64,000 bases of DNA from Pelagihabitans sp963760375 (GCA_963760375.1 CAVXCS010000005.1:310001-374000); one strand, 5' to 3'; shown: positions 8,100-17,279, counted from the first letter of the stretch. Notes: generated from the letters alone by a model not told the origin. Numbers and translations are program-made.

Positions 8100-10109
8100 T
8101 TATTTTTTTTCCTCTTCGATTTCTTCGGAAGTATTTTCAGTTTCTACGTCTGCTGCTACGTTTTTCAATATTTCCTGTCCTTGCGCATCAAACTCCTTGT
8201 CGAAAGGTCGCCTTCCGAATATTTTTTCAAGGTCTTCCTTAAAAATCACTTCTTTTTCCAACAGGCGCTCGGCCAAGATGGTCAACTTATCCTTGTTTTT
8301 TTCCAGCACTTCGATGGCCCTTGCATATTGTTCTTCGATCAATTTCGAAATTTCCTTATCAATTTTTTGCGCCGTGTCTTCGCTATAGGGCTTGGAAAAG
8401 CCGTAATCGGTTTGGCCGGAAGAATCATAGTAGGTAAGGTTGCCTATTTCCTCATTAAGGCCATAAACGGTTACCATGGCGCGCGCTTGTTTGGTCACTT
8501 TTTCCAGATCGCTCAGCGCTCCGGTCGATATTTTATCGAAAATAACCCGTTCGGCAGCCCTTCCCCCAAGAGTAGCACACATTTCATCTTTCATTTGTTC
8601 CGGGCGAACGATCAATCGTTCTTCCGGCAGGTACCATGCGGCTCCAAGTGATTGTCCCCTGGGTACGATGGTGACCTTTACCAAGGGTGCTGCATGTTCC
8701 AGCATCCAGCTTACCGTGGCATGGCCGGCCTCATGATAGGCAATGGTCCTTTTCTCTCCAGGAGTAATGATTTTGTTCTTTTTCTCAAGGCCACCCACGA
8801 TCCTGTCGACCGCATCGAGGAAGTCTTGCTTGGTCACTGCTTTTTTCTCTTTTCGAGCGGCGATCAGGGCCGCCTCATTACAAACGTTTGCAATATCGGC
8901 GCCCGAAAACCCTGGGGTCTGCCTGGCCAGAAAATCGAGGTCCAAGGTCTCCGCGGTTTTGATAGGTCTTAAATGGACTTCAAAAATTTCTTTTCGTTCC
9001 CTGATATCCGGCAGGTCGACATAGATCTGGCGATCGAACCTTCCCGCCCTCATGAGGGCCTTATCGAGTACGTCGGCACGGTTGGTCGCTGCCAATACGA
9101 TTACGTTGGTATTGGTGCCAAAACCGTCCATTTCCGTCAAGAGCTGGTTCAAGGTATTTTCCCGTTCATCGTTTGAACCGGTAAAATTGTTTTTTCCCCT
9201 GGCCCTTCCGATCGCATCGATTTCATCGATGAATATGATGGCGGGGGATTTGTCTTTTGCCTGTTTAAAAAGGTCACGTACCCTGGAAGCACCGACCCCT
9301 ACGAACATCTCGACAAAGTCAGATCCGGAAAGTGAAAAGAACGGCACTTTGGCCTCCCCTGCCACGGCTTTGGCCAATAAGGTCTTGCCCGTTCCCGGAG
9401 GTCCGACCAGCAATGCCCCTTTGGGGATTTTCCCGCCCAAGGAAGTATATTTATCCGGAAATTTTAGAAATTCTACGATTTCTTCCACTTCTTCCTTGGC
9501 ACCTTCGAGTCCGGCCACGTCCTTGAAAGAGGTTCTGGTGTCGGTTTTTTCATCGAAAAGTTTGGCTTTTGACTTGCCGATGTTGAATATCTGGCCGCCA
9601 GCACCACCGCCGCCGCCGCCCGACATTCTGCGCATCAGGTAAATCCAAATCCCAATGATCAGGATAAAGGGAAGGATATTGAGAAATAAATTGCCGATGA
9701 TGTTCGATTCTTTATCGAATTCGACCACGGTGTCAAGATTGTTCTCTTTTTTACTATCGGTAATTTCCCTTTGGAATATCTGTAAATCCCCATAGTCGAG
9801 TATGTATTGTGGCATCACCCCGGTGGTCGGGAGCAATGATTTTTGTGCCACATCTTTATGGACATCTTTCAAGAGCGCCTCATCGGTAAGAAATACCTTG
9901 GCCTGATTGGTGTTGGTAATGATCAGTATTTTGCTGATGTCACCGTTCCTAAGGTATTCTTGTAATTCGGAGGTGGTTGTTTTTTTGGTGCTCGCAAAAT
10001 TTTCACTGCTTAAAAATTGGAACCCGACCAACATGATGATGATCAACCCATATATCCACCACGAACTGAATCTTGGTTTTTTTTGACCTGAATTATTTTC
10101 TTTTGCCAT
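8100..10109 (-). CDS. ftsH: ATP-dependent zinc metalloprotease FtsH (669 aa)
   Basis: Membrane-anchored hexameric AAA+ protease that degrades misassembled membrane proteins and short-lived regulators. Two transmembrane helices (about 18-34 and 142-160) flank a periplasmic domain. A glycine-rich linker (164-172) leads to the AAA domain with Walker A GPPGTGKT (236-243), Walker B IIFIDEID (291-298) and second-region-of-homology arginines (MRAGRFDR). The zinc site HEAGH is at 459-463. The tail is acidic (EEIEEEKK). The gene follows rsfS by 5 bases and precedes the LUD gene by 51. Its placement beside cdsA and psd recalls the role of FtsH in lipid balance in other bacteria, but that link is inference. 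Confidence 0.97.
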   Translation of the reverse strand: MAKENNSGQKKPRFSSWWIYGLIIIMLVGFQFLSSENFASTKKTTTSELQEYLRNGDISKILIITNTNQAKVFLTDEALLKDVHKDVAQKSLLPTTGVMPQYILDYGDLQIFQREITDSKKENNLDTVVEFDKESNIIGNLFLNILPFILIIGIWIYLMRRMSGGGGGGAGGQIFNIGKSKAKLFDEKTDTRTSFKDVAGLEGAKEEVEEIVEFLKFPDKYTSLGGKIPKGALLVGPPGTGKTLLAKAVAGEAKVPFFSLSGSDFVEMFVGVGASRVRDLFKQAKDKSPAIIFIDEIDAIGRARGKNNFTGSNDERENTLNQLLTEMDGFGTNTNVIVLAATNRADVLDKALMRAGRFDRQIYVDLPDIRERKEIFEVHLRPIKTAETLDLDFLARQTPGFSGADIANVCNEAALIAARKEKKAVTKQDFLDAVDRIVGGLEKKNKIITPGEKRTIAYHEAGHATVSWMLEHAAPLVKVTIVPRGQSLGAAWYLPEERLIVRPEQMKDEMCATLGGRAAERVIFDKISTGALSDLEKVTKQARAMVTVYGLNEEIGNLTYYDSSGQTDYGFSKPYSEDTAQKIDKEISKLIEEQYARAIEVLEKNKDKLTILAERLLEKEVIFKEDLEKIFGRRPFDKEFDAQGQEILKNVAADVETENTSEEIEEEKK

Positions 10110-10114
10110 TTTTT

Positions 10115-10489
10115 TTAGTTTATGCTACTATCCACCAGTGTAACCTTGGCATCTCCCCAAAGTCCTTCGATGTCATAGAATTCCCTGATGTGTTTTTGAA
10201 AAACATGTACCACTACGTTGACGTAATCCATGAGTACCCACTCGGCATTGTCCCCGCCTTCGACATGCCAAGGTTTATCCTTTATAGCTTTGCTTACTGT
10301 TTTTTGGATAGATCCGACTATTGCGTTTACATGCGTATTGGAAGTTCCATTACAAATGATAAAGTAGTCACATACTGTATTTTCTATTGCCCTAAGGTCG
10401 AGTAAATTTATGTTTTGTCCTTTTACTTCTTCAATGCCCTCTAAGATCAATGCAATTAGCTCATCAGCGCTCGCTTTCTTTTTTTGCAT
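10115..10489 (-). CDS. rsfS: ribosome silencing factor RsfS (124 aa)
   Basis: Binds uL14 on the large subunit and blocks subunit joining when nutrients are scarce. The sequence shows the typical core: LDLRAIENTVCDYFIICNGTSNTHVNAIVGSI, then W..EGGDNAEWVLMDYVNVVVHVF and RE.YDIEGLWGDA. Length and order of motifs match the family. The ATG at 10489 is the first gene of the operon; a TAnnTTTG box lies about 20 bases upstream. It is divergent from birA. Very secure. Confidence 0.95.
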   Translation of the reverse strand: MQKKKASADELIALILEGIEEVKGQNINLLDLRAIENTVCDYFIICNGTSNTHVNAIVGSIQKTVSKAIKDKPWHVEGGDNAEWVLMDYVNVVVHVFQKHIREFYDIEGLWGDAKVTLVDSSIN

Positions 10490-10508
10490 TCAATAATTTT
10501 AGTTTTTA

Positions 10509-10516
10509 CAAAGTTA
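10509..10516 (-). promoter_or_regulatory. candidate -7 box TAACTTTG of the rsfS-ftsH-cdsA-psd operon
   Basis: On the minus strand TAACTTTG fits the Bacteroidota -7 consensus TAnnTTTG and lies 19 bases before the rsfS start codon. No TTG is found at the -33 distance, so support is from position and one box only. Confidence 0.4.
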
Positions 10517-10582
10517 TTATTTTTTTGTTCTTTTAAACCTAGTTTTTAAGAATAGATTAAAGATTACTTAACCACGCTTCCA

Positions 10583-11314
10583 GTGCGAATAGTCAAACTT
10601 GATGCCATAGATTCGACCAACACCTACCTAAAGGGTCTGATGCAATCCGAAACCGTGGAAGATTTTACAGTGGTAACGGCCGACCACCAAGAATATGGAC
10701 GTGGCCAAATGGGTTCCAAATGGACGTCTGAACCAGGAATGAACCTCATTATGAGCGTTTTAAAACGTTTCGACGACTTCCAGGCCCAACAACAATTTTC
10801 ACTGGTGGTGTGTGTTTCATTGGCCGTTATGGATGCCCTCAATAGTTTTGCAATACCGAATTTGTGCATCAAATGGCCTAACGACATAATGTCAGGAAAC
10901 CGGAAAATTGGTGGCATCCTGATCGAAAACAGCCTTATGGGACCCAAAATTCAATCGGCCATTATCGGTGTGGGTTTGAATGTGAACCAAACCGAATTCG
11001 TGGATTTGCCCAATGCGTCCTCCATGAAACGCTGTTCTGGCCGGAATTTTGAAGTGAATAAAGTGTTGGAGGCCGTTCTACGAAATTTGCAAAAGGGTTT
11101 TAAAACCTGCGAAAAGGAAGGGCCAAGTGCCCAATGGGCCCTTTATGAAGCACATCTTTTTGGAAAGGACCGCGAAAACATGTTCCTGATCGATGGAGAT
11201 CAACGGGTGCTTGGCAAGATCAGGGGCGTTTCGGCTGAGGGTAAACTGCAGATAACCCTTGCAAACGGGGCCTTAAGGTCATTTGGTTTAAAGGAAATCA
11301 AAATGCTGCTTTAA
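10583..11314 (+). CDS. birA: biotin--[acetyl-CoA-carboxylase] ligase, short form (243 aa)
   Basis: Attaches biotin to carboxylase carrier domains. The catalytic motifs are present: DSTNTYLK (10-17), GRGQMGSKW (39-47), the adenylate-binding loop, KWPNDIM (97-103) with the following RKIGGILIE, and IIGVGLNVNQ. The N-terminal DNA-binding domain of the E. coli protein is absent, so this is a monofunctional class I ligase and not a repressor. The start is a GTG at 10583, directly before RIVKLDAIDSTN; no in-frame ATG lies upstream. It is divergent from rsfS and convergent with the SRPBCC gene. Confidence 0.93.
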   Translation: MRIVKLDAIDSTNTYLKGLMQSETVEDFTVVTADHQEYGRGQMGSKWTSEPGMNLIMSVLKRFDDFQAQQQFSLVVCVSLAVMDALNSFAIPNLCIKWPNDIMSGNRKIGGILIENSLMGPKIQSAIIGVGLNVNQTEFVDLPNASSMKRCSGRNFEVNKVLEAVLRNLQKGFKTCEKEGPSAQWALYEAHLFGKDRENMFLIDGDQRVLGKIRGVSAEGKLQITLANGALRSFGLKEIKMLL

Positions 11315-11356
11315 AGGCTAAAATAGAGGCGTAAGGTCGATATCTTGTGGCCGTGG

Positions 11357-11749
11357 TCAGATTTTAGCGAGGTTCTCTGCCAAAGTACCCATAAAATTGG
11401 TAATCGGATGTTTGATCATCATGGCCATCATCGCATTGAATTCACCTTCAAAACTTAAGGTTACCTCACTTTGCCCCACAGCGGTTTCGGCTATATTGGC
11501 CGTAAGGGTAAAAGGCAGTTTCTCACTGGCGGCCCCCAGCACTATTTGACTTTCGGGAGTTTGATGTTTCCGTTCTAGGACGATTTCGGGCATGCCGCTG
11601 AGTTGAAACAGAAACCGGTCTTCATTGAGCACCTCAAATTTGGCGATCGAATCTGGCATCAGTTTTTCAAAATTCTTCAGGTCGTTCAAAAATCGATAGA
11701 CTTCTTGTTGGCCCTTGGCCAATACTTTCGTGGGTGTTTCTAGGTACAT
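11357..11749 (-). CDS. SRPBCC-family (START-like) protein (130 aa)
   Basis: A small protein with the helix-grip pattern of polyketide-cyclase/START-like domains: VLAKGQQEVYRFLNDLKNFEKLMPDSIAKFEVL near the N terminus, alternating strands, and a C-terminal helix ending in FMGTLAENLAKI. Such proteins bind hydrophobic ligands, and no catalytic residues are recognisable. The gene starts one base after pyrE ends and must be co-transcribed with it. The reason for this pairing is unknown to me. The fold is likely; no function can be given. Confidence 0.72.
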   Translation of the reverse strand: MYLETPTKVLAKGQQEVYRFLNDLKNFEKLMPDSIAKFEVLNEDRFLFQLSGMPEIVLERKHQTPESQIVLGAASEKLPFTLTANIAETAVGQSEVTLSFEGEFNAMMAMMIKHPITNFMGTLAENLAKI

Positions 11750-11750
11750 T

Positions 11751-12395
11751 TTATTTTTGTTTCCAGCCCGCGGGGTCAGCGCGCCATTCCCTCAAAGTGC
11801 TGAGTTGTTCCTCGTTGATATAATCGCTTTCCGATGCTTGTTGGATCAGGTGTTCATAATCGCCCAAGGTATAGAGTTCCAAGCCATGTTTTTTGAAATT
11901 CGCCTCGGCAATGTCGAAGCCATAGGTGAAAATGGCAAACATGCCCTTTACCTTGGCCCCGGCAGCGGTCAAAGCCTTCACGGCATTCAGGCTGCTTTGG
12001 CCCGTGCTAATAAGATCTTCGATGACCACGACCGTCTGATTCGGCTCAAGCAGCCCCTCGATCTGGTTTTGACGCCCATGGGATTTGGCCTCGGGCCGTA
12101 CATAGATAAACGGAAGGCCCAGATAATCGGCCACCAGTGCCCCTATGCCGATGGCTCCGGTAGCGACGCCGGCGATGATGTCGGGCTTGCCATAAATCGT
12201 TTCCAGGTGCTTGGCGATTTCTTCCCTAACAAAGTTTCTGATAGTAGGATAGGATAAGATGATCCGATTGTCACAGTAAATCGGGGATTTCCATCCGGAA
12301 GCCCATGTAAATGGATTTTCCGGTTTCAATTTAATTGCATTAATTTGCAGCAGGAGCTCTGCTGTTTTTTTAGCGGTGTACTTGTCCAAAACCAT
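11751..12395 (-). CDS. pyrE: orotate phosphoribosyltransferase (214 aa)
   Basis: Adds the phosphoribosyl group to orotate in UMP synthesis. Visible are the substrate region FTWASGWKSPIYCDNRIILSYP, GVATGAIGIGALVADYLGLPFIYVRPEAK, and the PRPP-binding motif VVVIEDLISTGQSS. An upstream in-frame ATG exists at 12464, but its 23 extra residues do not look like PyrE, and a TAnnTTTG promoter box falls inside that extension. The start MVLDKYTAKKTAELLLQ at 12395 gives the usual length. The start codon overlaps the opposite Nudix gene's ATG by two bases. Confidence 0.94.
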   Translation of the reverse strand: MVLDKYTAKKTAELLLQINAIKLKPENPFTWASGWKSPIYCDNRIILSYPTIRNFVREEIAKHLETIYGKPDIIAGVATGAIGIGALVADYLGLPFIYVRPEAKSHGRQNQIEGLLEPNQTVVVIEDLISTGQSSLNAVKALTAAGAKVKGMFAIFTYGFDIAEANFKKHGLELYTLGDYEHLIQQASESDYINEEQLSTLREWRADPAGWKQK

Positions 12396-12990
12396 GTCGC
12401 AAATGTATAAAGTTTTTGTTAATGATCTGCCCCTGATTTTGACAAATAAGCTTTCAGAAACCACAAGTGGTGAATATTTTCTGTTGAATCAAGAAGCCAT
12501 CAAAGCGGCGATAACGGCACTGAACAAGAACAAACTACAGGTGGCCTATGTCTACCACCCGAACCACGAGGAAATACTTAAAAAGTTCTGTAAAAAAATA
12601 CCCTTGGTAAGGGCGGCGGGCGGCGTGGTGACCAACAAAGCGGGCAAAGTGCTGTTCATTTATCGCAACGATAAATGGGATCTGCCCAAAGGAAAACTGG
12701 ATAAGGGGGAGACCTTTGAGGAATGCGCCCTTAGGGAAGTGGCGGAAGAAACCGGCGTACAGGGTTTGGTTCTGGAGAACTTTCTTAAGACCACGTATCA
12801 CGTTTTCAAAAGCAACGGCAAATACAAACTCAAGGAGGTGCATTGGTATGCGATGCGTACTTCCTACGCGGGACCGTTGGTTGGGCAGGCCAACGAGGGA
12901 ATCGTTAAAGTCAAGTGGAAAGGGCCCGGAAAAATCAAGAAAGCCTTGGAGAATTCCTATACGAACATCAAAATTTTATTTGGTGACTAA
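12394..12990 (+). CDS. Nudix hydrolase (198 aa)
   Basis: Hydrolyses a nucleoside diphosphate linked to another group; the substrate is unknown. The Nudix box is complete at residues 100-122: G-KLDKG-E-TFEECAL-REVAEETGV, matching GX5EX7REUXEEXGU, and is preceded by AAGGVVTNKAGKVLFIYRNDKWDLPKG. An N-terminal extension of about 75 residues (YKVFVNDLPLILTNK) is typical of a Bacteroidota group. Two ATGs are possible, 12394 and 12403; the second would separate the gene from pyrE by 7 bases. The stop overlaps the convergent M14 peptidase stop by four bases. Divergence from pyrE might hint at nucleotide clean-up, but this is inference. Confidence 0.9.
   Translation: MSQMYKVFVNDLPLILTNKLSETTSGEYFLLNQEAIKAAITALNKNKLQVAYVYHPNHEEILKKFCKKIPLVRAAGGVVTNKAGKVLFIYRNDKWDLPKGKLDKGETFEECALREVAEETGVQGLVLENFLKTTYHVFKSNGKYKLKEVHWYAMRTSYAGPLVGQANEGIVKVKWKGPGKIKKALENSYTNIKILFGD
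12400..12407 (-). promoter_or_regulatory. candidate -7 box TACATTTG of pyrE, four bases before the start codon
   Basis: TACATTTG on the minus strand fits TAnnTTTG and is followed by CGAC and then the pyrE ATG. If transcription starts at the usual distance, the mRNA would be leaderless or nearly so. No clear TTG is at -33. The box lies within the first codons of the divergent Nudix gene. Confidence 0.5.
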
Positions 12991-14756
12991 TCCGAATCCT
13001 TAGGGTCGACAACCCTTTGGAAAACCCTATAAACGGGATATTGCATAAACGCCTTTTCCGCATGTTCGCTCCGGGCGTAGAGCCAATCCAACTGGGCATA
13101 CCAATCATTTGCAAAACTGGGATCGCTGCTTTTTTTCATGAGGAAGGAATCTTTTACCAGGGCATTTTCATTCAATATCTTTAGGGCCTCATCCTCAAAA
13201 ACATAGGGAGAAAACCCTTCTTTCCGTTGTAATATCGCATCAAAAAAATTCCAGTTGAAAAAAGAATCGGTCGCTTCAGGTTCCAAGGTTTCCATGATAT
13301 AGCGAATGCCTTCCTGGTCGGTTGGGATCAAATAATCGCCTTCAACAAAAGCCATATTTTGGTTACTTTCGGCAACCTTGGTCTGGAAATGGGGGTAATG
13401 GCCCTCATAGGCACCTGGCGCAGTGCGATAGGCAGCAATTGTATAACTGCCGACTTCCATTAAGGTGTCATTCATCAAGGTCTCGAAATAAATCTTATTG
13501 GCCGTCATGCGTTCCATAATTACACCGTGCTCCTTTTTTACAATATAAGCTGTAGGAATGCGGACCGAATCGGTGGCCATCATATAATTTCTGTAGACCA
13601 CCTTTTTGACAAAAGGCTTGTCGTGGTCGTACTTCAACCTGGGAAATCCGGTAACCTCGCTCAGTAGGGTATCGGCCTGATAGCCTTTAAAATCGAGGAT
13701 GCTCTGGCGGGTCGAATCGATGGCCCATTGCGTGGGGTAATGGGTCCACCCTTGATGCCTTGTCAAGGCGTCCTTTCGAAGTGCTTTGATCCTTATTCCA
13801 TCGGTTTCGGCGATATCGATCATTTGTTTCATCAGTTCATAAGTGCCATGAACACGTTTTTCGTAAGGTTTTAGCATATGGGTTTCCACCATCATTCCAA
13901 GGGTGTTCCATAAAGTGGTATAACCCGTGGAGTATCTTGGATGATCGATAAATTGTGAAAACCCATGATCGGGCGGGGCATTGTGAACGTTGACATAGGG
14001 GGTGATGTCCCATTGAACATCGGCCAACCGCTTCGCCAGATTCGGCATCATTTCATCATTTAGGTAAGTGCCAAGGTCACCACCCAATTTGTTGTGCTGG
14101 GTAAAGAGATGGGTTAGGGTATATTGGTAATCTGCCCCATTGCTCACATGGTTGTCGATAAAAATATCAGGATTCACCAGGTGGTAAATGGAGGCGAAGG
14201 TTTTGGCATTTTTACTGTCGGCCTTGATAAAATCACGATTTAGGTCATAGTTTTTGGCGTTGCCCCTGAACCCATAGGAAAGGGGACCATTTTGATTTGC
14301 CCTGGTGCCTGTGTTCCTGTTTAGGGCCCCACCGATATTGTAGATCGGAATGGAAACCAGCACCGTGTTTTTTGGCGCATCCAGCTTGCCTGTGGCCAAA
14401 TCGCGAATGAGCATCATGGTGGCATCGATGCCATCGCTCTCGCCCGGGTGAATGCCATTGTTGATCAGAATGATCGTCTTGGTGGCCGCCAGCTTCTTAA
14501 AATTGAATTCCCCATCGGGATTATAGCTCACAATATGCAAGGGAAAGCCGCTATCGGTTTCCCCAATGGTCTGAAAACTTATTTCGGGGTATTCCTTGGC
14601 CAAGTGAATATAGAAATCGATGACTTGTTCATAAGTGGCCGTTTCGGTACCGCCCGAATTTTCGAAATGGGTAGGGAAACTGCCTTTTTTATCCTCTTTC
14701 TTGGTCTCGCATCCAAAAAGGAGCAATACGATAACAACTGCAATGTTGATTTTCAT
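12987..14756 (-). CDS. M14-family zinc carboxypeptidase, predicted lipoprotein (589 aa)
   Basis: Secreted metallopeptidase. The N terminus MKINIAVVIVLLLFGCETKK is a lipoprotein signal with the lipobox cysteine. The M14 zinc and catalytic residues can be traced: NNGIHPGESDGID (the HxxE pair), NRDF, DIFIDNHVSNGADY with the third ligand histidine, and MMVETHMLKPYEKRV with the general-base glutamate. The C-terminal third has no recognised domain. An in-frame ATG 60 bases upstream would bury the signal peptide, so I use 14756. The gene is convergent with the Nudix gene and overlaps it by four bases. It probably digests peptides outside the inner membrane. Confidence 0.87.
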   Translation of the reverse strand: MKINIAVVIVLLLFGCETKKEDKKGSFPTHFENSGGTETATYEQVIDFYIHLAKEYPEISFQTIGETDSGFPLHIVSYNPDGEFNFKKLAATKTIILINNGIHPGESDGIDATMMLIRDLATGKLDAPKNTVLVSIPIYNIGGALNRNTGTRANQNGPLSYGFRGNAKNYDLNRDFIKADSKNAKTFASIYHLVNPDIFIDNHVSNGADYQYTLTHLFTQHNKLGGDLGTYLNDEMMPNLAKRLADVQWDITPYVNVHNAPPDHGFSQFIDHPRYSTGYTTLWNTLGMMVETHMLKPYEKRVHGTYELMKQMIDIAETDGIRIKALRKDALTRHQGWTHYPTQWAIDSTRQSILDFKGYQADTLLSEVTGFPRLKYDHDKPFVKKVVYRNYMMATDSVRIPTAYIVKKEHGVIMERMTANKIYFETLMNDTLMEVGSYTIAAYRTAPGAYEGHYPHFQTKVAESNQNMAFVEGDYLIPTDQEGIRYIMETLEPEATDSFFNWNFFDAILQRKEGFSPYVFEDEALKILNENALVKDSFLMKKSSDPSFANDWYAQLDWLYARSEHAEKAFMQYPVYRVFQRVVDPKDSD

Positions 14757-14909
14757 GGGAATGGTCCGATTAGCTATCCCAAAGGATTCGCAACTTCGAA
14801 AATAGTGGAAATGCACCGGTTAAAACAGATTTTTTGGAAGGTGCTGCCTATTTCGCAAAAGAGGATAGGAATAGTTCCTAAAATTAAACAAAAAAATCAG
14901 TTTTCGGAA

Positions 14910-15314
14910 TCAGGCTACTTTGGTAATTTCGGAAATGCCCTCTTTTTTGATGGGTTTATTGTTGAAGGTGATCGTGTGGTGGGATCTGGTTCTGTACCAT
15001 TTCCACTTGTCACGGTCTACCGCATCAATGGAGGAGGTTACTATATTGACACGGATCTTATGTGGAATGTTCAGGGAGATGAATTCTTCCAGGAATTGCC
15101 ATCCGTCCATAATGGGCATGTTAATGTCCAAAAAAATGACTTCGGGCAATAATGTATTGTTTGCAAGGGTGTGCTTTATTTGGTCAATGGCCAACTTGCC
15201 ATTTTCATAAGTGGTAATTTCATCGCATTGTACCACAAAGCTCAATAATTTTTTTATGCCAAAAACCGTAATGGGATCATCATCGATGATGTAGATTGCG
15301 CTAATTTTCGTCAT
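14910..15314 (-). CDS. single-domain response regulator (134 aa)
   Basis: A stand-alone receiver domain with no output domain. The acidic pocket is IIDDDP (9-14), the phospho-acceptor is Asp63 in IFLDINMPIMDG, and IVTSS and NNKPIKK supply the conserved Thr/Ser and Lys. It overlaps the histidine kinase gene by 14 bases and is its evident partner. Such CheY-like proteins act by protein contact or as relay components; the target is unknown. It is cytoplasmic. Confidence 0.9.
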   Translation of the reverse strand: MTKISAIYIIDDDPITVFGIKKLLSFVVQCDEITTYENGKLAIDQIKHTLANNTLLPEVIFLDINMPIMDGWQFLEEFISLNIPHKIRVNIVTSSIDAVDRDKWKWYRTRSHHTITFNNKPIKKEGISEITKVA

Positions 15315-17190
15315 TAAAATAGATGTTAAATGTAGTTCCTACGCCTACTTTGCTCTTGGTTTCCACCTTCCCGTTCATGGCCTCGATCTGGTTCTTGGTG
15401 ATGTAAAGGCCGATTCCCCTGGCATCTTTGTGATTGTGGAAGGTCTTGTACATGCCAAATAATTTGTCGCCATATTTTTTCAGATCAATGCCCATACCGT
15501 TGTCTCGTATCGATACCACGGTATATTTACCGGTTTTGGCAGCGGTCAAGGTAATGACCGGGTTTCTCGAAGGCTCCTTGTATTTTACGCCATTGGTGAT
15601 GAAATTCATGAGGATGCTTTCCAAATAGGCTGGAATGACATTGATGACCACATCATCGGCAATCTTATTAACGACTTTCGCATTGTTGTTTTTGAGAAAG
15701 GCGGCAAGGTTGGATTCTACTTTGGCCAAGGTTTCATTGAGCACCGTTGGTTTTTTGTCCAAATTGGTATTGGTATTGATGGCCACCACTTCATTGAGGT
15801 TCTCCAAGGTCTCCAAGAGATTGTCGGAGGCTTCCACCAACATTTTGGTAAGGTTTTCCCGTTCATTCCCATTCTGTTCATTGACCAGGAAGTCCAATAA
15901 CATGGAAAAATTGGCGGAATGCGAGCGCAGGTTATGGGATACGATATGGGCAAAATTGATCAACTTCTTATTTTGTATGGAGGTCACGTTGATCAAGTCT
16001 TTCAATTCTTCCTCTTTTTGTTTCAATTGGCTGATATCGAGGCTGATTCCGATCAGACCATTGGCAGATCCGTCGTCGCCTACCAACGGTATTTTGGAGG
16101 TGAGGAAAGTCGTGACACTGCCATCTTTTTTTACACTGATGGTTTCTTTTCCCAATATTGGCGTTAAGGAATTGATGACCTTCAAGTCCTCATCCCTTGA
16201 AATCTGGGCCATTTCTTTATCGTAAAGGTCAAAATCGTTTTTGCCCAAAAGCTCTTTCGCATTTTTAACTCCCAGGTAATCGCATTCCGATTTGTTGACC
16301 AATACTTTTTTCGAATCCAGATCCTTGATAAATACATTGAGCGGCAAATTGTCGATCAATGTTTTGAGCAGCTGTTCGTTTTCTTTAATTTTTATATCGG
16401 CAAGCACTTCTTCATTGATATCCTGAAGGGTGCCCAAAAGGCCTAAAAAAATATCGTTCTTGAATATGGGCTTTCCTGAGGCGATTACCCATTTTTCATT
16501 TCCTTTGGCCGTTACGAGCTGTAGTCTTTCACGAAAGGCGACACCTTCTGTCATTGCCCTTTCTACCGCCATGGAAATGGTGTTTCTGCTATGCCCTTGT
16601 TTATAAAAGTCGATGGCAGTTTCCATGTTGGGCTCAAAGTCTAGGGGCAATTCATGAATACGCTTGGTACTATCGGACCAAGACAGCTCTTGGTTGATGA
16701 AATCCAAGTTCCAGCTGCCAATATTGGCAATTTCCGATTTTTCGTTAAAAAGCAGGTGCTGTTGCTCCAGATTGAGCTCATCGTTCACCTTTTCGGTTAC
16801 ATCTTCGGTCTGAATGATGACCCCGATGACGTTTTCCCTCTCATCGTACCAAGGCACATTGCTCCATTCGAACCAACGATCTTTCTGTTCGGTATCCAAG
16901 AAGCGTTCTTTGCCGTTCACCACGGTTTTGCCCTTCAAACAGTCGTTCAAGACCTTATGCCAGTTTTTGTGATCGCCTTTGAAAAGGGTAAAAATCTTCT
17001 TCCCAAAAACATCACGATCGGGAAAATTGAAGTATTCTATCCATTTGTCGGAGGCATGAACCACTTCCAATTTTCGATTCAGAAAAGCGGTCGCAATGGG
17101 CAACTGTTTCACCAAATAATTATTGGTACCTGTTTGGGTCCCCTTTAACATATTGTTGTAATTTCCTACTAATGTAAAGCGATTATTCAA
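15301..17190 (-). CDS. multi-PAS sensor histidine kinase, cytoplasmic (629 aa)
   Basis: Three PAS domains (about 28-145, 150-270 and 275-395) precede a histidine kinase core. The phospho-acceptor lies in NFAHIVSHNLRSHSANF at about residue 416-420, in the form common in Bacteroidota (HNLRS). The ATP-binding domain shows the N box (LMNFITNGVKY), VSIRDNGMGIDLKKYG and ARGIGLYITKNQIEAMNG. I see no transmembrane helix or signal peptide, so it should sense an intracellular or diffusible cue. The start at 17190 gives MNNRFTLVGNYN; a later start at MLKGTQ (about 17151) is possible. It is coupled by overlap to the single-domain regulator. Confidence 0.9.
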   Translation of the reverse strand: MNNRFTLVGNYNNMLKGTQTGTNNYLVKQLPIATAFLNRKLEVVHASDKWIEYFNFPDRDVFGKKIFTLFKGDHKNWHKVLNDCLKGKTVVNGKERFLDTEQKDRWFEWSNVPWYDERENVIGVIIQTEDVTEKVNDELNLEQQHLLFNEKSEIANIGSWNLDFINQELSWSDSTKRIHELPLDFEPNMETAIDFYKQGHSRNTISMAVERAMTEGVAFRERLQLVTAKGNEKWVIASGKPIFKNDIFLGLLGTLQDINEEVLADIKIKENEQLLKTLIDNLPLNVFIKDLDSKKVLVNKSECDYLGVKNAKELLGKNDFDLYDKEMAQISRDEDLKVINSLTPILGKETISVKKDGSVTTFLTSKIPLVGDDGSANGLIGISLDISQLKQKEEELKDLINVTSIQNKKLINFAHIVSHNLRSHSANFSMLLDFLVNEQNGNERENLTKMLVEASDNLLETLENLNEVVAINTNTNLDKKPTVLNETLAKVESNLAAFLKNNNAKVVNKIADDVVINVIPAYLESILMNFITNGVKYKEPSRNPVITLTAAKTGKYTVVSIRDNGMGIDLKKYGDKLFGMYKTFHNHKDARGIGLYITKNQIEAMNGKVETKSKVGVGTTFNIYFNDEN

Positions 17191-17279
17191 CTTATATTAA
17201 GGTTTGTTGTGAATGCTCCAATTTACGTTGTGTGCTCTCGATATCTGATGGAAAACATATAAATATACGAAAATTCCTA

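Noticed and set aside
14448..15152. 234-codon plus-strand ORF across the M14 peptidase start and the response regulator
   Set aside because: Covers two secure minus-strand genes; no domain recognised.
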